Below, in pieces: positions 7,209 to 14,683 of a stretch of DNA of 22,054 nucleotides (positions are counted from its first letter, which is position 1; the number at the start of each line of letters is the position of its first letter). The stretch lies in IMG/VR virus record IMGVR_UViG_3300029319_009205, positions 1 to 22,054 of that record; one strand, given 5' to 3'. This stretch comes from a virus. Under the pieces are notes generated by a model, which was given only the letters and a program-made list of their open reading frames with translations, had not been told where the DNA came from and ran no database searches. The position numbers were made by a program, and so were the translations under genes.

Positions 7209-8099
7209 TTAGTTTCTTCCTCTAGAGTTACCCCCTCTTGAACTGCCTCCATTGGATGATGAACTACCTCTAGAGATATTACTAGATGGTGGAGGAGAAT
7301 AAGATCTATTTATTGAATTTGATCTGGGTTTTATATTGTTGTTGATAATATTATTGTTATAGTTAGGTACTATAGGTCTATTGTTATTATTCCTAATTAT
7401 ATTATTATTAGGTATATTATTAGGGTTACTATAAACTCTAGGCTTAATATTATAATTATCTCTTAATTCATTAATAATATTATTAAGATTACTATTATCT
7501 ATATTTTTTCTAGGGTTATTATACCTTCTAACTATATTATTTTCTATATTACTATTGTTATTTGAAATAATATTTCTACTTCCTCTTCTGCCACTTACAT
7601 AAACTATATTATTATTATAGTTAGTATTCCAATTTATATTATTCCAAGGTCTATAAGGGCGATTCCATCCATAAAAATAATAAGGTCTATTCCAATCATA
7701 CCAGCCCCATGAGTGATAGTTAAAAGGGTAGTTCCAAGCCCAATCAGTCCAGAACCAATGACTATGAAAATAAACATCAAATCTATTATAAGGTCTCCAT
7801 ATACCGTCTAATCTTGGATTATTCCAATACCAAGAATAAGGTTGATTCATAGCATATTGAGCAAAATCCCATCTAAAATTAAAGTCGGTTCTAAGTTTAT
7901 ATCTTAATTGAAAGTAGGAATTAATTGTATCTATTTTTGTTTCATTAGATACTGGGATAGTAAAGTCCACTGGGTACATATCATCACTAACAGTAGCTAG
8001 TCTATATGTGCTACAGCCAGTAACCATAAGATAAATTAATAGTGCAACAATTGCACCCAAAAATCTACCTAAGTATTCAGGGCCTTTTCTGTCTTCCAT
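7209..8099 (-). CDS. Phage-encoded lipoprotein, W/Y/N-rich (296 aa)
   Basis: Residues 13-27 are a hydrophobic helix ending LMVTGCS, a lipobox with the lipidated Cys at 29, so export and signal peptidase II cleavage are expected. The mature part begins STYRLATVSDDMYPVD; a DD(M/V/I)Y motif shortly after the Cys is, as I recall, common in Bacteroidota surface lipoproteins. Residues 70-150 are extremely rich in Trp, Tyr, Phe and Pro (DWNRPYYFYGWNRPYRPWNN), and residues 150-250 are Asn/Arg-rich and low-complexity. The tail is Ser/Gly/Arg-rich. It is coupled by TAATG to the upstream virion-type gene. Possible roles are altering the infected cell surface, superinfection exclusion or release. The activity is unknown; the lipoprotein call is strong. 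Confidence 0.82.
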   Translation of the reverse strand: MEDRKGPEYLGRFLGAIVALLIYLMVTGCSTYRLATVSDDMYPVDFTIPVSNETKIDTINSYFQLRYKLRTDFNFRWDFAQYAMNQPYSWYWNNPRLDGIWRPYNRFDVYFHSHWFWTDWAWNYPFNYHSWGWYDWNRPYYFYGWNRPYRPWNNINWNTNYNNNIVYVSGRRGSRNIISNNNSNIENNIVRRYNNPRKNIDNSNLNNIINELRDNYNIKPRVYSNPNNIPNNNIIRNNNNRPIVPNYNNNIINNNIKPRSNSINRSYSPPPSSNISRGSSSSNGGSSRGGNSRGRN

Positions 8100-8788
8100 T
8101 ATTTTTTCTTAAATTCGGCTTTATCAGTATTTTTTACAAACTGTTTGCCTTTTTTACTACCACGTACTTTTTTAGCTACTGTAGCTTTTCTTTCCGCTTT
8201 AGTAAGGGATTGAGCTTTTTTTCTAGGTAGGCATCTAGTGGTAGGTTTTCCTTTTTTCATTGTACCACAAGGACCGGTTATATTACCTGATGTGTTAATT
8301 CTTACCCAATCCTCTTTTTTAAACCAGTCTCTTAAAGATTCTAGTACTGCTTTTTTATATGCTGAACCAAATGGTGCTGCTTTACCTTTATGTTGTTTTT
8401 GTGCTTTGGGATCTATATTTTCTTTCATTGGACTAAGATAGTCACTAATTTTTTTCATAGCTTCTTCGGCTGTGATATTTCCTCCCATCCAGTTATTATG
8501 GACATAATATAAAAGATCTTCTTCATCAGAACTACCTACATTAATTCTTTTTATACCTCTTTTAATAATCTTTTCCATATCCTCATTATAATCACTAAGA
8601 TTAATAGATTCTTTTAATATGTCAGGATTATAATAACTAGTATTTCCATCTTTATACATTCTCATGGCATCAACAATATCATCTAAAATATTTTCATCCT
8701 TTAACATTAAAATGGTTTTGGCAAACTCCTCGAAGCCAATATCCATAGCAAGTTGATTTAATTTATCTCTAGATACGTTAAGTGCCAT
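8099..8788 (-). CDS. Basic modular phage protein with C-terminal DUF5872-like domain (229 aa)
   Basis: The first 125 residues are helical and acidic. Residues about 151-210 form a basic Cys-containing module: SLRDWFKKEDWVRIN, then GPCGTMKKGKPTTRCLPRKK and SLTKAERKATVAKK. I associate this pattern with the DUF5872-type domains of large phages, though the DUF name is from memory. The end is almost pure Lys/Arg, suiting nucleic-acid contact in the virion. It lacks an N-terminal L-x-E leader. The ATG overlaps the preceding stop as TAATG, and the upstream gene ends in an A-rich tract with a slippery heptamer in the correct frame to make a fusion (see findings). Confidence 0.8.
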   Translation of the reverse strand: MALNVSRDKLNQLAMDIGFEEFAKTILMLKDENILDDIVDAMRMYKDGNTSYYNPDILKESINLSDYNEDMEKIIKRGIKRINVGSSDEEDLLYYVHNNWMGGNITAEEAMKKISDYLSPMKENIDPKAQKQHKGKAAPFGSAYKKAVLESLRDWFKKEDWVRINTSGNITGPCGTMKKGKPTTRCLPRKKAQSLTKAERKATVAKKVRGSKKGKQFVKNTDKAEFKKK

Positions 8789-9876
8789 TATTTTTTCTTT
8801 TTCTTTTTTCTACCACTCATTTGACCTTTACAAACCTTTACAGCACGACCAGATAAGTAAGCAGATGATTTTTCACCAGCAGCCATTCTTCTTTTTCTAT
8901 ATGCTTCACCTTTAGGGCAAAGTTTTTCTTCTAATTGACTGCCTAATTTTTTAATTTCTTTTAATTCAGTAGCTATTTCTTCTACTGTAAATTCTGGATT
9001 ATTTTCTTTAATAAATTTAATAGTTTCTTTTATTTCATCTATAGTACCTGATACTGGGCCTCTTCTAGCATAATAAGCTTGTTGAGCATCTGCTTCTCTA
9101 TCTAAACCACCCATTACATGATCAACTATGTCTTTTAAACCTTTAATTGAAATAGGTGTTGGTGAATAATTACCATCTACCATATAAGCATCCATTCCTA
9201 CTCCAGCTAAGCTACTTGTTTCTCTCATTCCAGCTTTCATAGCTTTTGATCTATCAATTTGATAACCACCTAATTGTCTGATTTGGAATTGATCTTTATC
9301 TTTATCATAATCAAATATTACATATTGATCTTTTCCAGATGGTTCTCTTTTAACAATGTAGCTATCATCACTATGGAAGTGATCATCTACTATATATTTT
9401 TTATTAAAATAATCAAATAAAGTACCACCATCTATTGCTTCATCTAAACCAAAATTAGTTCTTTGTCTAATTTTATCTAATGCCGCCGCCTTAGATTGAA
9501 TATATCCCTCTTGATCTTTCTTAAATTCTTTATCTAAAATATCAAATTTATCACTATCAAAATAACCTTGATTATCTAGTTTAACATCTACATCACCAAA
9601 TCTTTTCATAATACCCTCTTTCCAATCTTCCCATTGTCCCTGGCTATAGATTGTTCTTGAGCTATCATCAGGATTAGGGGCATTAAATCTTTCACTGCTA
9701 AAATACCCTGATAGAAAATCATAAGTTAAATCAGAAAGTTTACCTTTTATTTCCCTATCATTAATACCCTCATTAAGGTATCTATTTTTATTCCATTCAT
9801 ATACATTAAAATCAGGAACATTTTTGGAAGACTGGTTTTCATTTTGCTTCCATTTATATATGTCAAAGTTGTCCAT
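8788..9876 (-). CDS. Double-tagged virion-type protein with basic C-terminal module (362 aa)
   Basis: Two related tags stand at the N-terminus: NFDIYKWKQN (3-12) and DFNVYEWNKNRYLNEG (22-37). The second ends L-N-E at 34-36 before Gly, a T4-type prohead protease site. The middle (about 40-315) is mixed alpha/beta and unrecognised. The last 45 residues carry a basic module with KLCPKGEAY, then AYLSGRAVKVCKGQMSG and a poly-Lys end. The same module occurs inside the 862-aa protein at 373-410, with GRAVKVCKGQMSG identical. Both copies are preceded by L-x-E-K-L-C. It is probably an internal capsid protein matured by cleavage. A TATATTTATA element lies 19 bases before the start. Confidence 0.8.
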   Translation of the reverse strand: MDNFDIYKWKQNENQSSKNVPDFNVYEWNKNRYLNEGINDREIKGKLSDLTYDFLSGYFSSERFNAPNPDDSSRTIYSQGQWEDWKEGIMKRFGDVDVKLDNQGYFDSDKFDILDKEFKKDQEGYIQSKAAALDKIRQRTNFGLDEAIDGGTLFDYFNKKYIVDDHFHSDDSYIVKREPSGKDQYVIFDYDKDKDQFQIRQLGGYQIDRSKAMKAGMRETSSLAGVGMDAYMVDGNYSPTPISIKGLKDIVDHVMGGLDREADAQQAYYARRGPVSGTIDEIKETIKFIKENNPEFTVEEIATELKEIKKLGSQLEEKLCPKGEAYRKRRMAAGEKSSAYLSGRAVKVCKGQMSGRKKKKKK

Positions 9877-9895
9877 AGTAAAAAATATATTTGGT

Positions 9896-9905
9896 TATAA
9901 ATATA
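9896..9905 (-). promoter_or_regulatory. Candidate phage promoter element TATATTTATA
   Basis: The minus strand reads TATATTTATA in the 31-base gap, ending 19 bases before the ATG at 9876. The same ten bases occur in the gaps before the starts at 13865 and 16110. One further copy lies inside a coding region at 2539-2548, so the motif is enriched in gaps but not exclusive to them. Confidence 0.4.
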
Positions 9906-9907
9906 TG

Positions 9908-10486
9908 TTATTTTTCCTTAAGTGACTCTAGGTAATCTACAACTTGATTTAGATATTCTTCTGCCTGTTCTTTATTTATTTTTCCAATCCATTTTTCAAG
10001 TTCCCCAGATTCGGAAATAAAACCATCATTAGATTCATTCATTCTTTCTTTAAAATAAATTTTAAATTCCTTTATGCGATTATCTAATTCATTATTTTTT
10101 ATATTACGTTCGTACTCTTCCCACTTACCATCTTTTTTTAATTGTATTTCCATGTCTATAACACAATCAAAGCATTTTTTATGTATCTTATAAAATGGTT
10201 TATCATTACGTTTTTTCATTACTCTATTACAATTTGGACAAAATAAAGGCATTAAATGTGCTTTTTTAGCCTTATCTAATTTAGTAATATTTTGTTTAAT
10301 TCCATCCTTAATAGTCCAAGTACGACCATCTACCTCCCAAATATCCCCCTCTTTATGGGATTCTTCAGTTTTAGAAAAACCAACACTGGAACGTGTTTTT
10401 TCTCCATGTTTTCCCTTTATAATATTTCTTAAACGTTCAACGTCTTTTTCTTGAAATTCTTTTTTTAAAATACTGTCTTTACTCAT
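9908..10486 (-). CDS. Zinc-ribbon phage protein (192 aa)
   Basis: Residues 46-70 read EGDIWEVDGRTWTIKDGIKQ, followed by a four-cysteine zinc ribbon: C83-P-N-C86 and C105-F-D-C108, separated by RNDKPFYKIHKK. The second half is a charged helical region. I recall close relatives with the same order of motifs in many T4-like marine phages, where function is not established. Zinc binding is well supported; nucleic-acid or virion-protein binding is inferred. The start overlaps the stop of the 862-aa gene as ATGA, so translation is probably coupled. There is no leader of the L-x-E type. Confidence 0.85.
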   Translation of the reverse strand: MSKDSILKKEFQEKDVERLRNIIKGKHGEKTRSSVGFSKTEESHKEGDIWEVDGRTWTIKDGIKQNITKLDKAKKAHLMPLFCPNCNRVMKKRNDKPFYKIHKKCFDCVIDMEIQLKKDGKWEEYERNIKNNELDNRIKEFKIYFKERMNESNDGFISESGELEKWIGKINKEQAEEYLNQVVDYLESLKEK

Positions 10487-13071
10487 AAACCTAATTTTGA
10501 TAAATCGCTTAATACTTGACTTATATTTCTATAATGAATACCCGTACCACCAGCTGCATTCCATCTATCTATAGTATCTTCTCTATCATCTATTAAAATA
10601 TCTTTTTCGGATAATTGGGGTTTAATTAAATGTTTTTCCTTAGCTTTTTTAAAATTTATTCTTGGTTTGCCACCAAATAAGTCACTATGGTTTCTTACCC
10701 AAAGTATTTTTCCTAAATATGATTGTTTTTTAGTTGAAGGAGAAGTTAGTAATTCAAAATTATAATTTTTAACAGCTTGTACTAAATCTCTAGCACCAGG
10801 CATTTCTTCTATACCTACCCAAAAGCTTACTTTATGGTCTTCATCTATAAAATCCCAAAATTTATTTTTTCCATATTTAGATTCAAATTCGGAAGGTGTC
10901 ATACCTGATAAATCTTCAAATCGTTTATTAAAATTAGCTAATACACCATCCATATCAAGATAAACTTTATATTCACTAATTTGTTCTTCTAATCCTCTAG
11001 CTAATTCTAGGGCATAAGCATTTAACCCAAATGGGTCTTTTTTCTTTTTTTCTGTAATTAATTTTCTAGTAGCTTCTTCTAATCTATTACCTGTAAGAGA
11101 ATCTGTCCAACTTCTAAACATTATATTTCCTGTTTCATATGCTTCTCTTTCTAGTTGCTCTAAATAATCATCATCATTTACATTAGTAGTATCTATATTA
11201 TGTAATCTATTTTCCATGTTTTGATGAACATGAACTAATTCATGGGCGTAAGATCTTAAAATGTCTTTAGGATGTCTACCATAAGTAAAAAGTACAACTT
11301 TATTAGCTTCAGGTAAATAATAAGCGGTTTTTCCAAATAAATCTTCTCCATTATCAATATCATCATGTATAAATTCAATTTGTGGTAATGGTTCTAATTT
11401 CATACCATTATCAGTCATATGTTGAGTTAATGATGCTATATAAGGTCTAAAATCAAATTTACTTGAATCTATAGCTTCTTTAATATTTTTTTTAGATTTT
11501 CTAATTAAACCCCATTTAGGTAATTTTTTACCTTTATATTCACCATCCATTTCAAAGTTTCTAACTGAATATTTTTTACCATTATTATCTTCTAAAGATA
11601 ATTTATATCTATTAACCCCTTCTCTAGAATTTTTAATAACTTTTAATTCTAAAGATTTTTCTAATTTTTTACCTCCTAATGGAAAACCTTTAGGTGCCCT
11701 TAAAACATCACCAGGTAATATTTGTCCTGAGTAGTTAGATAAATCTATACCAATTTCTTTTACAATATCAGGTTTTCTACCCTGAGCTGATCTAGTTTTA
11801 CCTTTTTTAGGTCTAAAATCTTTTTTCTGTTTACCATCAACACCACTCATTTGCCCTTTACATACTTTTACTGCCCTACCGGCTAAAAATGGATTATGTT
11901 TTTCACCCTCTCTTTTTCTTTTAGCTATATAAGCTTTACCTCTTTTACATAACTTTTCAGTTAAGTCTCTGTAACTAGTACCAGGAGGAAATGATTGCAT
12001 TTTTCTTTTAGCTGCTGCTTTAGTTTTATAAGGACCAAATTCCTGTCTTATACCAGGTGAAAAGGGATTATCTTGCATAAAATAAAACTTACCATCTTTT
12101 TTATAAATGGATCTATATCTATACCCTGCTGATTTACCAAATCCTTTTTTTTCTTTTAATTTTTTATTTTTTAAACGTTGGGTTTTAGCTTTAGATGCTT
12201 CTTTACGTTTTTTAATATATTTAAATCCCGTTTGTAATTTAGCTTTTTTCTTAGGGTCTTTAGTTCTTGATAATGCTGCTCTTACTCTTTGATGTATCAA
12301 ATTAATAATTTGAGATTGCCTAGCATGGGATTTAGCTTTAAATGATTTTTTATTTAGAGTATTAACTATATCTTGTCTTGTACTAAATTTTACACCTACA
12401 GTATCTTTTGGATCTTCATCAGTGTATAATCTTCTACTTGAACCTTCCGGTTTTTTACCTGTGCCTTTTTTAGGATCTCTTTTCTTTTTTCTACCTTCAG
12501 TTATTTTACCAGCTACTATATTAAATACTTCTTCTGTTTCTTCATCTGATAATTCATCAGGAACAAATTTTTTAAATTTATCTAATGATACTAATGATGC
12601 TTCCCTGGCAGCCGTTCCAGATACTCCTCCTTTTGTTATTGTAGTTCTTAGTTCTAAATTAGGATAATCTGAAATAGATTTAGTTCTATTTTTTATATCA
12701 TCAAAATCAGCATCATTTCCTTCTCTTGCACCTATTACCCATAAAACTTCTTCTGTTGGGTGATTTCTAGAATAATCATATACGGCTTTTATAGGTGGTA
12801 TTGATATTAATTCTATTTTAACTTTTAAAGGTAAATAATTATTATATATTTCCCATACTAATAATGATTCAGCTTGTGAAATACCATTTCTTTCCTTATT
12901 TCCTATAAAAATTATAAATTCTTCTATTTCAGGGTTTTTTTCTAATGCTTGCTTTACAACTTCAAAATGTCCAGAAGTAGGTGGTTTAAAACCTCCTGCA
13001 TATACTGCTACAGTTTTCTTTTTTTCCTGTTCAGGTAGTAATCCTTTTATTATCTCTTTTACTAAACTCAT
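10483..13071 (-). CDS. 862-aa multidomain protein: nucleotidyltransferase, basic modules, HExxH peptidase, HAD nucleotidase
   Basis: Domains in order. Residues 1-14 are a possible leader ending L-P-E. Residues 20-170 are an HxGH-type nucleotidyltransferase (AGGFKPPTSGH; VSGTAAREA as the ISxTxxR motif). At 190-200 a linker reads ITEGRKKKRDP. Residues 200-365 are very basic, followed by L-T-E at 370-372. A basic Cys module (373-410) is shared with the 8788-9876 protein. An unknown domain spans about 435-530. A zincin peptidase follows, with HELVH at 610-614 and a likely third ligand in LEREAYETGN (640-649). At 672-680 a linker reads ITEKKKKDP. Residues 700-862 are a HAD 5'-nucleotidase-like domain (YLDMDGVLANF, D706/D708; ILIDDRED near 825). 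The (L/I)-x-E-basic-DP linkers suggest cutting by a prohead protease into separate virion enzymes. The ATG overlaps the upstream stop as ATGA. Confidence 0.86.
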   Translation of the reverse strand: MSLVKEIIKGLLPEQEKKKTVAVYAGGFKPPTSGHFEVVKQALEKNPEIEEFIIFIGNKERNGISQAESLLVWEIYNNYLPLKVKIELISIPPIKAVYDYSRNHPTEEVLWVIGAREGNDADFDDIKNRTKSISDYPNLELRTTITKGGVSGTAAREASLVSLDKFKKFVPDELSDEETEEVFNIVAGKITEGRKKKRDPKKGTGKKPEGSSRRLYTDEDPKDTVGVKFSTRQDIVNTLNKKSFKAKSHARQSQIINLIHQRVRAALSRTKDPKKKAKLQTGFKYIKKRKEASKAKTQRLKNKKLKEKKGFGKSAGYRYRSIYKKDGKFYFMQDNPFSPGIRQEFGPYKTKAAAKRKMQSFPPGTSYRDLTEKLCKRGKAYIAKRKREGEKHNPFLAGRAVKVCKGQMSGVDGKQKKDFRPKKGKTRSAQGRKPDIVKEIGIDLSNYSGQILPGDVLRAPKGFPLGGKKLEKSLELKVIKNSREGVNRYKLSLEDNNGKKYSVRNFEMDGEYKGKKLPKWGLIRKSKKNIKEAIDSSKFDFRPYIASLTQHMTDNGMKLEPLPQIEFIHDDIDNGEDLFGKTAYYLPEANKVVLFTYGRHPKDILRSYAHELVHVHQNMENRLHNIDTTNVNDDDYLEQLEREAYETGNIMFRSWTDSLTGNRLEEATRKLITEKKKKDPFGLNAYALELARGLEEQISEYKVYLDMDGVLANFNKRFEDLSGMTPSEFESKYGKNKFWDFIDEDHKVSFWVGIEEMPGARDLVQAVKNYNFELLTSPSTKKQSYLGKILWVRNHSDLFGGKPRINFKKAKEKHLIKPQLSEKDILIDDREDTIDRWNAAGGTGIHYRNISQVLSDLSKLGL

Positions 13072-13865
13072 TTTCCTAAAAACGTCCTAATTTTATTTTG
13101 TGCTTCTTCCTTGGAAACTATATTAGGTATTATTTTATCTATATTATCTTTTTTCATTAACTTAATAACCTGTTGTTTTAAAGCCTCTCTATTTTTTTCA
13201 CTTCTAGCTTTTTGAGCTGGAGTTTTAGGTTTTGTATTAGTAGGTTTATAAGGTGTAATATACTTATCTGTAATATCTTCTAAACTTTGTGAATCTGCTA
13301 ATTTTTTATCTTTAGTAGTAGCAACAAAATTATCTCCAAATAATTCCATGTACGGAAAGAAATTTTTAGTTACTTCACTCCATGTTCTCATCACTATAGC
13401 AGGGGCTAAACTTCTATCTTTACCCTTAGATCTTTCAAATCTATCATCATTCTTTTTTAACGATTTTTTTAATGAAGCATAAACATAAACCATTAATACC
13501 TTATATCCAGCATTCTCTAAATTATCCTTTAATTGTTTAGTTTTATTATAAGAAGCAGCTGTACCATCTATTACTATATTTTCTAATTTATCTATATCAG
13601 TTGCTAATTGTTTATCATAGGTTTTTTTAGCTTGTTGCATAGCAATAGCTGCTTTACTCCTAGAAGTAGCATCACCTCTTTTTAGATCTAAAGATACACC
13701 AGCATCCTTTAAATTTTGAATATAATAATCATCAATATTTAAAACTTTAATACCAGAAATAATATCACCTACTATGGATGACTTACCAGCACCCGGAGCC
13801 CCTGCTAAAATTATAGCTTTAGGACTTCCTACTTGTTCAGTAAGTAAATCATAGAGTTTAATCAT
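13068..13865 (-). CDS. Zeta-toxin-like P-loop kinase with possible capsid-targeting leader (265 aa)
   Basis: Residues 16-30 give AIILAGAPGAGKSS, a Walker A motif after a strand. Then VLNIDDYY and, after a helical region, NIVIDGTAAS and VLMVYVYAS follow, the order seen in zeta-toxin-like and AAA_33-type kinases. Those enzymes phosphorylate small molecules such as UDP-N-acetylglucosamine (zeta) or nucleic-acid ends (polynucleotide kinases). The substrate here is unknown. The N-terminus MIKLYDLLTEQ is ten residues ending L-T-E, then Gln, strikingly like the T4 internal-protein leader. The C-terminal 60 residues are Lys-rich and helical. The stop overlaps the next start (ATGA), so it is coupled to the 862-aa protein. 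Confidence 0.84.
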   Translation of the reverse strand: MIKLYDLLTEQVGSPKAIILAGAPGAGKSSIVGDIISGIKVLNIDDYYIQNLKDAGVSLDLKRGDATSRSKAAIAMQQAKKTYDKQLATDIDKLENIVIDGTAASYNKTKQLKDNLENAGYKVLMVYVYASLKKSLKKNDDRFERSKGKDRSLAPAIVMRTWSEVTKNFFPYMELFGDNFVATTKDKKLADSQSLEDITDKYITPYKPTNTKPKTPAQKARSEKNREALKQQVIKLMKKDNIDKIIPNIVSKEEAQNKIRTFLGK

Positions 13866-13878
13866 AAAAATAGTTTGT

Positions 13879-13888
13879 TATAAATATA
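13879..13888 (-). promoter_or_regulatory. Candidate phage promoter element TATATTTATA
   Basis: The minus strand reads TATATTTATA, ending 13 bases before the ATG at 13865, in a 50-base gap that is among the longest in the window. It is preceded by TTTTTCG, as upstream of the oxidoreductase gene. An ACCCGGGT palindrome (13898-13905) lies in the same gap but cannot form a proper hairpin. Confidence 0.42.
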
Positions 13889-13915
13889 CGAAAAATAACC
13901 CGGGTAGCCTAATTT

Positions 13916-14683
13916 TTACACGGTTCTCTTGATAATAGTAGGAAAAGAAGTAGTAGAGGGTTTATGTTTAGGATTTTCTAAATCAAATAAACGTTTTACG
14001 GATTTAAATATTTCCAAATTTTCCTCTTGTGTTCTAGGAGATTCATACATTTCCCATTTTTTACCCTTTATTTTTTTGCCTGATTTATCTACTCCCCTGG
14101 ATTTAGATTTTAACCATAATACTCCTACACGATCAGCTTCCTTACCAAAACATTCCTTGTACATTTGAGTATAAACAGCACTTTGTAAGTCATAAGTAGT
14201 TTGTAAATGATTAGACGTTTTAAAGTCTATAACCCATAGTTTATCATCTATTTCACAAATTAGATCACAAGTACCAGCTACTTTTAATTCATCTGAAAAT
14301 AAATGTACTTCAGTTTCAATTAATGTAGGTTTATAGGTTTCCCAAAAATCAACAAATCGTAAAAACATTTGCCATACTAAGGGATCCATTTTAGGGTAAC
14401 CATGTTCATTAAGATATTTTAATTCCTTGCCATTAAAATATTTTTCTATAAGTAAATGTACAGCGGTTCCTTCTTCCGAAGCTTTTTTTACTATCCAGTC
14501 AGCACTGTAGCCAACTTTTTTAAGCCAATCTTCAAAATGTTTACCCTTAGGGTAAGAATTTAGAACATAAGTTACTGAGGGATAAAATTCACCATGTCTT
14601 CTATAATATCTAGAATCTGGTAAGGTTATTTGTTTGTGATCATCAGATAATTCTATTATCCTATTATATGTTTTTTTGATCAT
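13916..14683 (-). CDS. RecB-like PD-(D/E)XK nuclease (255 aa)
   Basis: All motifs of the RecB/Cas4-type exonuclease fold are present in order: GTAVHLLIE (H76, E80), then VAGTCDLICEIDDKLWVIDF with D140 and D153, K155 in DFKTSN, and LQSAVYTQMY with Q167 and Y171. The protein is probably a Mg-dependent DNA nuclease, used in recombination or in degrading or processing DNA ends. PD-(D/E)XK proteins of this size are common in T4-like phages. The start overlaps the stop of the primase gene as ATGA, tying it to replication. No leader site is present at the N-terminus, unlike the virion-type genes downstream. Confidence 0.9.
   Translation of the reverse strand: MIKKTYNRIIELSDDHKQITLPDSRYYRRHGEFYPSVTYVLNSYPKGKHFEDWLKKVGYSADWIVKKASEEGTAVHLLIEKYFNGKELKYLNEHGYPKMDPLVWQMFLRFVDFWETYKPTLIETEVHLFSDELKVAGTCDLICEIDDKLWVIDFKTSNHLQTTYDLQSAVYTQMYKECFGKEADRVGVLWLKSKSRGVDKSGKKIKGKKWEMYESPRTQEENLEIFKSVKRLFDLENPKHKPSTTSFPTIIKRTV

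Noticed and set aside
13898-13905. ACCCGGGT palindrome in the gap before the kinase gene
   Set aside because: It has no loop, so it cannot form a terminator hairpin; it is short and may be chance.
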